The notes beneath the pieces were generated by a model. It saw only the letters and a program-made list of their open reading frames with translations, did not search any database and was not told where the DNA came from. DNA of 23,016 nt from a virus. The translations under genes and the position numbers were made by a program. This document shows, piece after piece, positions 1 to 8,340 of this stretch; position 1 is the stretch's first letter, and every line of letters begins with the position of its first letter. The stretch covers positions 1 to 23,016 of the IMG/VR virus record IMGVR_UViG_3300037628_000586; one strand, given 5' to 3'.

Positions 1-661
1 CTCCTGGGGTTTTAATACCAAGTTGTTTTAATGTTCGATCAGTTTTAACACCGAATTGCTCTTCGAAGAGTTCTTTTAAAAATCCTGATTTTATTTCTTT
101 TCGAGCTGCTTTTTCTGCCAGTCGGGTAGTTCTACCAATACCGGTTCCTCTGCGAATTAAAGCTTCAGTTCCAACACCGGTAGTCATGCCTGTCAAAAGA
201 TTAATTGGAAGTTTTACTGCTCCAGGGACACCGGCTTCTGTCATAGCCTTATCAATGTAATCCTGCGCTGTACCAACTACAGGTTCTGCGGCTAGAGCCA
301 TTGCTCCTGCTCGTATTGCCGCTTTGGTTGTTTTACCAATAACGGCCCCAGCACCGAACCCACCAGCTCCAGCCATAATAGGATCAACCCACGGCTCCTC
401 CGTTGAACCCTTAATGATATCTTCAAGGACTTCCGGGGAGACTTCTGCAATCCTTGCTTGACGTTCTTCAGGGGAGAGTTCCCAAAATTCCGGGGTTTTG
501 ACTTGATCAGTTACTGAAGGGGTTGGGATTTCCTGTTCAATAGGAATCAGCTTGGATGATAATTTGACTTTCGGTTCAGTTGGTTGAGGTTCCTCAACAG
601 GAACAAGCCTACCCCTTTTTATTTCAATTTCTTCTTCTCCTGTGGGGATAAGCTTTGCCAT
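1..661 (-). CDS. Partial large virion-associated protein (N-terminal ~220 aa), possible ejection or polyvalent protein
   Basis: The frame is open from an ATG at 661 to the window edge, so the C-terminus is missing. An AAGGAG ribosome site lies just upstream. Residues 1-60 are charged and Pro/Glu-rich. They are followed by a segment like EFWELSPEERQARIAEVSPE, then a Gly/Ala-rich weakly hydrophobic stretch (about 95-165) with GAGGFGAGAVIG, and then a Lys/Arg-rich region. This pattern (disordered start, amphipathic Ala/Gly helices) fits internal or ejection proteins, or the start of very large polyvalent phage proteins, which often sit at this end of a podovirus late operon. No catalytic motif is visible in the part present. 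The function is inferred from position and composition only. Confidence 0.75.
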   Translation of the reverse strand, partial: MAKLIPTGEEEIEIKRGRLVPVEEPQPTEPKVKLSSKLIPIEQEIPTPSVTDQVKTPEFWELSPEERQARIAEVSPEVLEDIIKGSTEEPWVDPIMAGAGGFGAGAVIGKTTKAAIRAGAMALAAEPVVGTAQDYIDKAMTEAGVPGAVKLPINLLTGMTTGVGTEALIRRGTGIGRTTRLAEKAARKEIKSGFLKELFEEQFGVKTDRTLKQLGIKTPG

Positions 662-669
662 GAATCTCC

Positions 670-1599
670 TTAATCAATATCGTAAAAAAACTGCTTGCCG
701 TCTGGCGAAATTACCTTAAACATTTCTCGTCTTTCATCCCATTCGCCAAGGGTGAAGTCGTCCATTTCAGAATCTTTGTTGAATTCGTACTCTGCAAGAC
801 CCTGATGTAGACCTTGAGTTTTTGCTAAGTCTGGGTCACGTTCATATAGAATATTCAAATCTTTCTGTAATTCTACCTCAAGGTCTTTAATAGCCTGTTT
901 ACGTCCTTCTTCTCCCAATGCTTCAGTCAGTATATTTTCCCCTGTTCTGATTCCTGCGATTCTACTTACAGTCCCACGAATATTATCTATCATATTCTCT
1001 GACGATAATTCTTTTGGGTCTTTGCGACCGGCAGGTTCAGGTTTGACAACCTTAACAGGATTTCTCCATTTGGGTTCGTTTTGGGCGTCAAGACCAACGA
1101 ATGTACCCTCATATTCTTCGCCATCATCACCGATAAATCTCTGTTTGCTGCCGATTTTATAAGGAGGTGTAACTTCTTCACCGAAATCCCTAGCAAACGG
1201 AGACAATTCTTCAAAAGCTCCCCTTGCTGCACCAGCACCAACACCCTCTTCAGCGGCAAACGAAAGAATATCCTGTCCAAGCTCAGCTTGTGTTGGTGGT
1301 AATCCAGTATCAATCTGTCCGGGAATTTGTGATGGTAACGCAAGAGATGTTGCTTCCCTAAGAAACTGTTCTTCACCGAGACCACCACGTTGAGTTCTGG
1401 CAAATTCGAGAATATCAGCAGCCATAGTAGGATCTTGAATCTCACCTGAAAGCCGTCTGACAGCAGCGTTTATCTCATCTCTACTGCCAGCTTGATCGAT
1501 TGCCGTAAGTATTTCAACGGCAGACTTACCTCTACGCTGTTCGCGTCGTGCTTTCTTTTGTTCAAGAAATTGGGCTATTAATGCTCGTCCACTTCCCAT
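670..1599 (-). CDS. Hypothetical late protein, 309 aa, probably virion-associated
   Basis: A 309-aa soluble protein with no signal peptide or membrane segment. The N-terminus is strongly helical and charged (QKKARREQRRGK). The middle (about 95-140) is Ala/Gly-rich, and an SH3-like-looking beta stretch follows (YKIGSKQRFIGDDGEEYEG, about 155-180). The C-terminal half is acidic and helical. A GGAG ribosome site precedes the ATG, and the gene is packed 2 bp from its upstream neighbour and 8 bp from the next gene. In podoviruses this position, after the tail genes and among genes for long helical proteins, usually holds internal or ejected virion proteins. I do not recognise the family. Confidence 0.8.
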   Translation of the reverse strand: MGSGRALIAQFLEQKKARREQRRGKSAVEILTAIDQAGSRDEINAAVRRLSGEIQDPTMAADILEFARTQRGGLGEEQFLREATSLALPSQIPGQIDTGLPPTQAELGQDILSFAAEEGVGAGAARGAFEELSPFARDFGEEVTPPYKIGSKQRFIGDDGEEYEGTFVGLDAQNEPKWRNPVKVVKPEPAGRKDPKELSSENMIDNIRGTVSRIAGIRTGENILTEALGEEGRKQAIKDLEVELQKDLNILYERDPDLAKTQGLHQGLAEYEFNKDSEMDDFTLGEWDERREMFKVISPDGKQFFYDID

Positions 1600-1601
1600 A
1601 A

Positions 1602-1886
1602 TTATCTCCGTGGTAAACGCCGGGGATTAAACCGTAGTCCGAATCGATCAAGGAAACCCGGAGGGGGAGCAAATGACGCTCTTCCCTGTCCACGAAATGT
1701 CCCTAGTTGATCGTATGGAGTACGCTGAAGAGCATCTTGCACTCTTGTTTCTTCCAAGGTAGCATTGTCTTCTTCGGCAACATCAGCGGAAGTATCTCTT
1801 GCAGCAGTTCTTGATCCTCCGCTCTTAGTTTTTTCATTAATCTTTGACCGAAGAATACTTCTGAAAATATCTCCAAAACCCGGCAT
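1602..1886 (-). CDS. Hypothetical small late protein, 94 aa
   Basis: A 94-aa protein with a very good AAGGAG ribosome site upstream of its ATG. The N-terminus (FGDIFRSILRSKINEKTK) could form an amphipathic helix. The middle is polar and acidic, and the C-terminus is rich in Pro, Phe, Gly and Arg, ending in RFGLRFNPRRLPRR. No family is recognised. It lies in the same polycistronic late unit as the flanking putative virion proteins, with an 11-bp gap to the upstream gene, so it may be a minor virion component or a chaperone for one. Confidence 0.7.
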   Translation of the reverse strand: MPGFGDIFRSILRSKINEKTKSGGSRTAARDTSADVAEEDNATLEETRVQDALQRTPYDQLGTFRGQGRASFAPPPGFLDRFGLRFNPRRLPRR

Positions 1887-1897
1887 ATTATTCTCCT

Positions 1898-2638
1898 TTA
1901 AAAACCTGCCCGCTGTTCGAATACGTTAGTAGCTCCAACTTGTCCACCAGTTGCACCATAAAGTTCTTGTAGATATCTCAATGGAGCCCATCTGGATTCA
2001 TATTCTCTTGCGGCTTGCTCTGCCTGAAACACATTTCGAGCCGCAATATCTTCCGCCTCAAGCCCGAATCGTGCAGTAGTTGCTTCTGCTCCAGCAGCAG
2101 CAAATTGAGGAAGGAATCTTTCTGTTACTTCCTGTTGAGCCTCTTCTGCAAGCCCAGACGTATATAGACCACGTTCCGTGATACTTTGCTCTGCACGTTC
2201 ACGCTCAAGTTCTTGAATTCTTTCAAGTGGGGCGAATCGGCTAGTTCGAATGGCTTCTTCAAGACGACCAAAATCACCACCTTCGAAGGAAGCGAATTCT
2301 GGGGCAACATATTGAGGGGCGTTGAATAGTTGTGAGGCTTGATAAGGATCAGCTACCCCAAGCCCTTCGCCGGGTCTTACCGGATCACCAAAAAGAGCTT
2401 TTTCTGTGCCTCCCGCAAGATATGTCGCTCCCCCACCTCCCCTAAACCCTGGATCACTAATATCGGTAAAACCGCCACCAGCGGCTGTAGTATAACCTCC
2501 CCCAGCACCCGCTATAGGTGTCGTTTGTCCAGAAAGAGCGGACCCAATCAGGGCAAGCTGAGAATTAAAAATAGCTGCTCTTTCTGATGCGCTGAGTGGT
2601 CTGTCTTGGGTTTTTTCTTTGCTATGTCCACCTTCCAT
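1898..2638 (-). CDS. Gly-rich / helical putative internal virion protein, 246 aa
   Basis: The protein has two distinct halves. Residues about 35-95 are extremely Gly-rich, with runs such as GAGGGYTTAAGGGF and FRGGGGATYLAGG. From about residue 125 it becomes a long Glu/Ala/Arg-rich helical region (RIQELERERAEQSITERGLYTSGLAEE is one part) that continues nearly to the C-terminus. A flexible Gly-rich segment joined to a long helical segment is typical of podovirus ejection or internal proteins. No enzyme motif is visible. The ribosome site AGGGAG lies upstream of the ATG, 1 bp after the upstream gene's stop codon. Confidence 0.75.
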   Translation of the reverse strand: MEGGHSKEKTQDRPLSASERAAIFNSQLALIGSALSGQTTPIAGAGGGYTTAAGGGFTDISDPGFRGGGGATYLAGGTEKALFGDPVRPGEGLGVADPYQASQLFNAPQYVAPEFASFEGGDFGRLEEAIRTSRFAPLERIQELERERAEQSITERGLYTSGLAEEAQQEVTERFLPQFAAAGAEATTARFGLEAEDIAARNVFQAEQAAREYESRWAPLRYLQELYGATGGQVGATNVFEQRAGF

Positions 2639-2639
2639 G

Positions 2640-3062
2640 TTATGACTCCCTACACTTACATACGCGGTTGTTTCTTTTATGTTGATGCCAGTAACATCCG
2701 CGAATCCTGTGCTCTTCTTTTTGTCGTAACCTCCGAATCATTTTCCTTGCGTCTCCAACTTCCCCTCTGCTGCCAACTTCTGATACATACATATAGTCCC
2801 CAGATACTGCATTGGTTGGCATTATTCTATGATCCGACATGACAGGCAAAAATTCTTCCAGAGACTCCTTATCAAGCATCCAATAACTTATAAAATATCT
2901 AATCCCTTTTTCATCTTCTTCCATAATGAATTGTCCTGCTGCCAATGACATTAACACACTTCTCTGTAAATAATCAAGAGAGATATCTGGATACGGGCCA
3001 CCGGTACTGATTAGAAAGGCAATGATTCTCTCTGTAAGATTGTCTGCTTGTTCGAAAGTCAT
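2640..3062 (-). CDS. GNAT/acyltransferase-like phage protein, 140 aa
   Basis: The first ~40 residues are helical. They are followed by a beta hairpin pattern (GQFIMEEDEKGIRYFISYWML, split around residues 43-63), a second strand (YMYVSEVGSRGE) leading into a basic helix (ARKMIRRLRQKEE), and a final RGCYWHQHKRNNRVCK strand. This order resembles the core of GNAT-type N-acyltransferases, where a strand-loop-helix binds the acyl donor. It also recalls the T7 gp13 family and HlyC-like acyltransferases carried in phage structural regions. The assignment is by visual motif order only. The start overlaps the upstream stop by ATGA, indicating coupled translation. Confidence 0.7.
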   Translation of the reverse strand: MTFEQADNLTERIIAFLISTGGPYPDISLDYLQRSVLMSLAAGQFIMEEDEKGIRYFISYWMLDKESLEEFLPVMSDHRIMPTNAVSGDYMYVSEVGSRGEVGDARKMIRRLRQKEEHRIRGCYWHQHKRNNRVCKCRES

Positions 3063-3676
3063 GGCTCCTCGTATAATAGGTCACCGTCAAGCTTGTGTGG
3101 TGTGCCATTTCTATCTACGCGATAATGTAGATTTAAAAAAGAAGCAAATGCATCTCCAGTATATGTATCATTTGCATGGGTCGCATCCCTAAATAATCGC
3201 GCTTTTATTAATGTTCCAGCCTGAACGGTGTCACCTGGGATAGCTTCAGATTCTGGGCATTCAATAATCTGATGATAAGGATAAACTTCTGCCGCCGCCT
3301 GTTCAAGGTAGAATGTTCTTGTCATTGTAAAACCAGACATCATATTAGCGAGGATTAGCTCAATACCCCATCTAACAATGCCTGCTGTTGCGTCAGCGGG
3401 AAGCCAATGCACATGAATAAAAACAGGTTTTTGTGGATTCATGTTGTGATGTAAATGAAAATCAACCCAACATTGATTCATTTTTGATGTTGGCTCAAAA
3501 GCGTATCCAAAATGATTGCCGTTGAATGCTTTCCAAGTAGGATCATTTGCTCCTGTGCCCTTAACAATGATCGGGCCAAGTTCGTCCTCCCATCCTTCCT
3601 TGACATAATAAACAATATCATCAATCTGACGATCAAGAAGGTTTTCGATAAATTTTCCGAGCTTAAATAAACCCAT
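3059..3676 (-). CDS. Putative virion structural beta-protein, 205 aa
   Basis: A 205-aa protein that is mostly beta-strand in pattern. It has His-rich segments VDFHLHHNM and FIHVHWLP, near the middle, and ends with a FASFLNLHYRVDRNGTPHK strand. I recall phage proteins with the same recurring IHVHW...DIHYQ layout among the tail genes of marine and freshwater podoviruses, where they are treated as virion proteins of unknown role. It is coupled to its neighbours by TAATG at the start and ATGA at the end. The first ~30 residues could form a helix that anchors it to the tail. The structural role is an inference from fold pattern and position. Confidence 0.75.
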   Translation of the reverse strand: MGLFKLGKFIENLLDRQIDDIVYYVKEGWEDELGPIIVKGTGANDPTWKAFNGNHFGYAFEPTSKMNQCWVDFHLHHNMNPQKPVFIHVHWLPADATAGIVRWGIELILANMMSGFTMTRTFYLEQAAAEVYPYHQIIECPESEAIPGDTVQAGTLIKARLFRDATHANDTYTGDAFASFLNLHYRVDRNGTPHKLDGDLLYEEP

Positions 3677-3942
3677 TAATCGTCATCCTCGGAAAGAACC
3701 CAACGAGTTGCCATTATACCCATAAGCTGTGAAAACCATCCAGGCTGTTCCGGGTGGCCTCGGTCGTCTGAAGTGACTTTTGATCCATCTGATTCTTCGA
3801 CAATAAGAAGAGCCCCATGTTTATTGACAACCTGATATTCACCATGAGGACCAGATAGGGACGCTTCATATGAATTCATACGTTCGGTCCAGGCGCAACT
3901 GAAAAGAAAAAACGTAATTGTCAATAAAATCAATGTTTTCAT
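3676..3942 (-). CDS. Small phage lipoprotein, 88 aa
   Basis: It begins with a lipoprotein signal peptide: Lys2, a hydrophobic core, and a lipobox ending in FLFSC with Cys16 as the predicted lipidated residue. The mature part is about 73 aa, polar, and very acidic at the C-terminus (SEDDD). It is therefore expected in the inner or outer membrane of a Gram-negative host, facing the periplasm. It is coupled to a second lipoprotein gene upstream by an ATGA overlap. It could be an outer-membrane spanin or a superinfection-exclusion lipoprotein. It lacks the Pro-rich body typical of Rz1 and no partner inner-membrane spanin was identified, so the role is open. Confidence 0.75.
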   Translation of the reverse strand: MKTLILLTITFFLFSCAWTERMNSYEASLSGPHGEYQVVNKHGALLIVEESDGSKVTSDDRGHPEQPGWFSQLMGIMATRWVLSEDDD

Positions 3943-4121
3943 TTTAACCCCGTCGCCATGTCAGCAAAAGCCTCTGCATCATCCAGAGCTTCTTTTATAA
4001 GATCGTCGAAGAAGGTATCGTTGATTGGTGTTTTTATTTCAGTGTCAGGTCTTACTTCTTCACAAACAGTTGAACACCCAACAACAAAGACCAATACAAA
4101 GATCAGGATAAACATCCTCAT
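3939..4121 (-). CDS. Very small phage lipoprotein, 60 aa
   Basis: It starts MRMFILIFVLVFVVGC, a short signal peptide with lipobox VVGC and Cys16 as the predicted lipidated residue. The mature chain is about 45 aa, acidic, and carries a second Cys four residues later. The size is near that of Rz1-type outer-membrane spanins, but there is no clear Pro-rich region. The start codon overlaps the upstream stop (TAATG) and the stop overlaps the next lipoprotein start (ATGA). The pair is therefore translated together, which suggests they work as a unit at the envelope. Confidence 0.7.
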   Translation of the reverse strand: MRMFILIFVLVFVVGCSTVCEEVRPDTEIKTPINDTFFDDLIKEALDDAEAFADMATGLK

Positions 4122-4543
4122 TATTTTTTCCTTTTTGGTGAAATGACGATTTTCTTCATATTTTTCGGATCAGCCGCCGACGCCGCGAGACGAGCAACAG
4201 CACGATACCATACATATGCTCTCAGTTTCAACATACCGTCCTCAAGACAGAGACTGTACAGCAGTTTATCTGCATAACCCCTGGATTTTTTATCGAGAGC
4301 TTGCCATCTGATCAACTGGTATAGAGCGTCATGAACCAGTGAAGCCCTCATTGACGAATCAGAATCAATCGTTGGGCCGCTAGCACCGTCCCAGGAATAT
4401 CCGCTACGGATTCTTAACAAGCCATCACGAAGTAGTGTGATATATTCTGTAACAATATCCTTGTCAGGGAAAAGTTCTGTGTAGAATTCGAATGTTTCTG
4501 CCAATTGATATTTATAACCTTTACGGTATTTTATTTGTTTCAT
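4121..4543 (-). CDS. DUF1353 family protein, 140 aa
   Basis: The central signature GYSWDGASGPTIDSDSSMRA followed by SLVHDALYQLIR is the hallmark of the DUF1353 family, found in many tailed phages and prophages close to tail or lysis genes. The conserved Asp, Ser and His-Asp residues look like an active or metal site, but no activity is established to my knowledge. The C-terminal part is helical and basic (KKIVISPKRKK). GGAG lies 6 nt before the ATG. It sits between the tailspike and the two lipoproteins, so a link to the cell envelope is possible but unproven. Confidence 0.85.
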   Translation of the reverse strand: MKQIKYRKGYKYQLAETFEFYTELFPDKDIVTEYITLLRDGLLRIRSGYSWDGASGPTIDSDSSMRASLVHDALYQLIRWQALDKKSRGYADKLLYSLCLEDGMLKLRAYVWYRAVARLAASAADPKNMKKIVISPKRKK

Positions 4544-4558
4544 AATGGCTCCATAAGA

Positions 4559-6850
4559 TTAATAAGTCCACGAAATACTAATAATTTCTATATTTCCGTT
4601 GTTCGTGCTTCTGTTTAACGCAATAGCTGAAGTAGTATCGGAAAAGGCTGGACCAGTAAACGTATATGTTAATTCTTGGAATTGCTCATCAAGAGCCAAT
4701 CCCGTAGACCCAGAAGAGCCGCTGGAAGATGTAAACAATGAAGACAGGGTATCTCCTGATGACGAATCTGTCCTAGCAATAATCGATACCGTAATTGTTG
4801 CACTATTATAAAAATATCTATTTTCATCCTCGTTCGGCATAATTTTAACGAGTTGCCCACCTATCAACGTAGTTGGCATTATTAAACTTTTACCTTTTAT
4901 TCTGGCTGTCGTTGTAAAGTTATAAGGAAGAAACGCCGCTGTGTTTTGTGCATTAACCGTGAATCCTCCCAGTGTACGTTCGACGTTTCCAGAAGATTTG
5001 TATCCATCCCATTCATCTCCCCACGATGATCCAGAAATCTCCATATACGTATTATTGTAACCATCGAAGTTCATTTGCACATCGTTGTTAGTTGTCTCAA
5101 AAACACTAGTACCTAAATTAAATGTTGCTGGATTTTTATCAGTAACAATGATTGTTCTTGCCTCACTTGGATCAATCCTATGGACATACTGAACGAGGTG
5201 TTGTCCATCAATCCTGTTATTTCGAATATCAATAGTAAAGGCATTATCTTGAACATTAGAACCGAAGGTCGGAGTGTCTGTCAATGATACATCAACAATT
5301 ATCCCTGACCCACTAGCACCCTGCTGTTCAAAATAATTATCATGTATCTGTACATGACGGCTTGAGGTTCTAATAAATGAAGCATCAGTATTAGTGCCTA
5401 ACACCATATCGTTACCAAATATATTATTCTGAGAACCAAAAGTTTGACCAGATACATCTAGTATTCCAACAGATTGAAATGATTGAAGTCGATTATTTGA
5501 TATTTCATTTATATCGCATCCATTTAAAACTATATCTCTATCAAATGTCCCAATAAAATTACAATCCGTTATTTTCGTATCAAACATTTTTGATGCAGTA
5601 AACGCGTCTCCTGTGTTGGTAGTTACGTTTTTAAAATCAATCCGTTGAAAATAGCCTTGAATAAATGGCGAATCTCCTGATCCATTAGCCAAAAATGTCG
5701 CTGTGTCGTTGATTTGAATACAATAATCTGCCATTAAAGTAACGTCTGTTAAGAAAAAACCGTATCGTCCTCCAGCTCCAGCAGGTTGCCATTTAATCAG
5801 AGTTTTCCCTGCATCAGTTCTAATAACTACATCTTTTTTACTTGTACCATATATGAATTTACCGTCAGGGGGATTAAGGGTATCTGAAACATAATAATCC
5901 CCATTAGGAAAAAGAAGACTGTCGTTGCCGGTATAATCAAGAGCGGCCTGAATACTCAATAGATCATCAGTCACATCGTCTCCAACAGCTCCCCATTCCT
6001 TGACATTTTCAAGGGGATAGGATAAGAGCCATGCGGCAGAGCCATCTCCACCAGACGGAACAATAATCGACCCTCCATCGTCAGTATAAGTACCAGGAGC
6101 AGCACCCGTAACCTTATAGCGTAAAGAACCGCCTCCACCATCGCCCCTAGTATAATAACCAAGAACAATCATATTGTCCACGGAAGATGTAATATCAACA
6201 TCTCGAAGATCGGCAATATTATAAACAGATGAATCTACAATAGAATCCCAGAAAGGAATCTTCCCCACTTGTCTTAAAAGTGTTGCACCAATCATAGCTG
6301 GATTAACAGATCCATCGTCAGATAATGGACGTATGATTGATATGTTTACCTCAGAGATAGGATCAGTAAGAACTGCGTCTGAAATAGTGATAAGAGTATT
6401 ATCGTTAGTGCTATTGTAAACAGCGGTAGAAACATCGCTATAGACCGTTGATCCAGATAATATAGCTTCAACACGACGATCCTCAAGAAAAACATCTGTC
6501 TGGTCGTCATCCAGAAAAAATTTTGACGTAGTATTATAAGTTGCTGTTGCTGTTGAAATATATTCATTACCACCAGAAATAGTAACGTCTTTATGAGTAC
6601 CGTCTTGGTTATGTTGAACATTCATCCTTGTTGTAGGGCTTGAAGTAGAACCTTCTAGAGAATTCAGCTCAATGATATTGTCGTTTACTGCACCATAAAC
6701 AATATCAAAATTTTGGTTTACCTCTGTTGCGTCCGCAACAGTACCGTTACTGAAAGCATATGGTTTAACAATTGGTGCCACTGCTGAAAGTGAATAGAGT
6801 GGAAATAAAAACATAAATAGAATTAGAGTTAAAAATAACTTCTTAATCAT
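4559..6850 (-). CDS. Tailspike / receptor-binding protein with pectate-lyase-like beta-helix, 763 aa
   Basis: Residues 1-24 look like a classical Sec signal peptide (Lys3-4, a Leu/Phe-rich core, then SLSA), which is unusual for a phage tail protein. Residues 30-55 (AFSNGTVADATEVNQNFD) match a short motif common near the start of phage tail fibres. Residues 228-275 contain GYYTRGDGGGG and a DDGG...GGDGSAAW stretch. From about 283 (VKEWGAVGDDVTDD) a pectate-lyase-type parallel beta-helix begins, with many N-rich repeat turns to about 590. The final ~170 residues look like a beta-sandwich. It probably binds or degrades host surface polysaccharide. The start overlaps the nozzle gene stop by ATGA, and GGAG precedes it. 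Confidence 0.88.
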   Translation of the reverse strand: MIKKLFLTLILFMFLFPLYSLSAVAPIVKPYAFSNGTVADATEVNQNFDIVYGAVNDNIIELNSLEGSTSSPTTRMNVQHNQDGTHKDVTISGGNEYISTATATYNTTSKFFLDDDQTDVFLEDRRVEAILSGSTVYSDVSTAVYNSTNDNTLITISDAVLTDPISEVNISIIRPLSDDGSVNPAMIGATLLRQVGKIPFWDSIVDSSVYNIADLRDVDITSSVDNMIVLGYYTRGDGGGGSLRYKVTGAAPGTYTDDGGSIIVPSGGDGSAAWLLSYPLENVKEWGAVGDDVTDDLLSIQAALDYTGNDSLLFPNGDYYVSDTLNPPDGKFIYGTSKKDVVIRTDAGKTLIKWQPAGAGGRYGFFLTDVTLMADYCIQINDTATFLANGSGDSPFIQGYFQRIDFKNVTTNTGDAFTASKMFDTKITDCNFIGTFDRDIVLNGCDINEISNNRLQSFQSVGILDVSGQTFGSQNNIFGNDMVLGTNTDASFIRTSSRHVQIHDNYFEQQGASGSGIIVDVSLTDTPTFGSNVQDNAFTIDIRNNRIDGQHLVQYVHRIDPSEARTIIVTDKNPATFNLGTSVFETTNNDVQMNFDGYNNTYMEISGSSWGDEWDGYKSSGNVERTLGGFTVNAQNTAAFLPYNFTTTARIKGKSLIMPTTLIGGQLVKIMPNEDENRYFYNSATITVSIIARTDSSSGDTLSSLFTSSSGSSGSTGLALDEQFQELTYTFTGPAFSDTTSAIALNRSTNNGNIEIISISWTY

Positions 6851-8340
6851 GGCATATCTCCTACTATTCTGTATCTAGTTGTAAAGCCAAAAAATTTTAT
6901 TCTGACTGTTGTTATGATTTCAAAACCTATTCTTTTTCCTCTTGCTAAATCAAGAAAAAATAAATCGCTTATTCTTGCAGAATCCCCCCAATTTGCATTT
7001 CCCCATTCATCAACACCCCATGTTAATTCCCTATTATCATATGACCTTGAAAACATTTCACCTTTCACAAAATCAACATCCCATTTATAGTAAATCCTAA
7101 ACAACGGTGATACGCCAACAGGCTCAAGAGTAGGTCTAAATATCCTCCAGATTTTATCAAAAGATGTCCCATTGTCTCGATAAGGAAACGTTATCCTAGT
7201 AGTAATAGGACTGCCATCATCGTCATCTCCAATATTCCCATAAACAAAACCATCTGAAGCATCTCCAAAAAGGAGTGTGCCAGGATCGTCTTTATCATTT
7301 GCTTCTTCAAAACAAGCTGCATTTATTTTTTTCCATGTCGTTATTGCTCCATTATAATCCCCATGGATAACGAGTGTATTTAATTCTGTATCGCCAAGCC
7401 ACAGAACAGCTCTTCGTTCTCCTGTATGAGCAATCATAAATGTTGATTGTTTCTGTGCGATGCTCATTTGATCAAAGAGGGGGGTATGTGTCTCAGATAG
7501 AGGAGAAATGCTATTCAATGAAAATGAATACAAATTATCATTGCCAAGAAATACACCTTCGTCGATTATAGCATCGGTCGATATTGCCCCAGTATTAGCC
7601 AACGGTGCGAGAGGTATTCTGAAATTATCCTTATTGGTCCCAAATAGAGGCCAAACTGTTTTCTGTTTAAATATCATCAGACCTTCAGCTTGCGCGGACA
7701 GGCCGATAATCCTATCACCATCACCATCTCTAACTTTGATGACATTGAGAGCAGGCCATGAATCATAGTCTTCACGATCACTAAAGCGAAGGAAACTTGG
7801 ATTATCTTCATCTACTGCCCATGCACGACTTGCATAAATTGCCAATATTTTCGACTTAGGTGGGGAGCCAAGTAAGTCGGTCGTTGTTGTTCCGTCGAAC
7901 CTGAACAAATTGTCAACACCATTTCCGAGAATCAATTGGTCTTTCCAGACTACCTTGCGGAGTTTTGCTGAGTCAACAGTTCTGACAGAAGCGTCGAAGG
8001 TTGCGAACGGTGTCGATCCATCCCATGACTTTGGACGCAATTCGGTCCCATGTTGAGCTACAAGATATTTTGATCCATCTTCTTTACTATAGCGGTGTAG
8101 AGAAATAATACTACCAGAGCCAAGAGAGGTTGTGTTTACTTTAGTTTTACCGAGTCTTGTCTGAAAAGGAACTTCTGGGGAAAGAACACAATTATATGCA
8201 CGAATAACTTGATTGTCGGCTATAAATTCAGGAGCTGTTTTTAGGTTTTCACCACCAGAAAAATCGGTATCAGATGTTGGTCTCCAATCGTCCTCGTCCA
8301 GTTGCATACTTGGAACAACGATTGGTTTTTTCCTTCTCAT
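6847..8340 (-). CDS. Tail nozzle protein, P22 gp10 / T7 gp12-like beta-propeller, 497 aa
   Basis: The N-terminal motif FSGGENLKTAPEFIADNQVI then RAYNCVLSPEVPFQTRLGKTK is the familiar opening of podovirus tail tubular protein B and P22 gp10-like proteins. The body contains repeated beta-propeller blades with F/W-rich strands (for example RAWAVDEDNPSFLRFSDRED and a WPLFG turn). The length is close to P22 gp10. The protein forms the lower tail tube to which tailspikes attach. Its order directly after the adaptor gene and before the tailspike supports this. The start overlaps the adaptor stop by ATGA, with GAGGGAT as ribosome site. Confidence 0.88.
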   Translation of the reverse strand: MRRKKPIVVPSMQLDEDDWRPTSDTDFSGGENLKTAPEFIADNQVIRAYNCVLSPEVPFQTRLGKTKVNTTSLGSGSIISLHRYSKEDGSKYLVAQHGTELRPKSWDGSTPFATFDASVRTVDSAKLRKVVWKDQLILGNGVDNLFRFDGTTTTDLLGSPPKSKILAIYASRAWAVDEDNPSFLRFSDREDYDSWPALNVIKVRDGDGDRIIGLSAQAEGLMIFKQKTVWPLFGTNKDNFRIPLAPLANTGAISTDAIIDEGVFLGNDNLYSFSLNSISPLSETHTPLFDQMSIAQKQSTFMIAHTGERRAVLWLGDTELNTLVIHGDYNGAITTWKKINAACFEEANDKDDPGTLLFGDASDGFVYGNIGDDDDGSPITTRITFPYRDNGTSFDKIWRIFRPTLEPVGVSPLFRIYYKWDVDFVKGEMFSRSYDNRELTWGVDEWGNANWGDSARISDLFFLDLARGKRIGFEIITTVRIKFFGFTTRYRIVGDMP

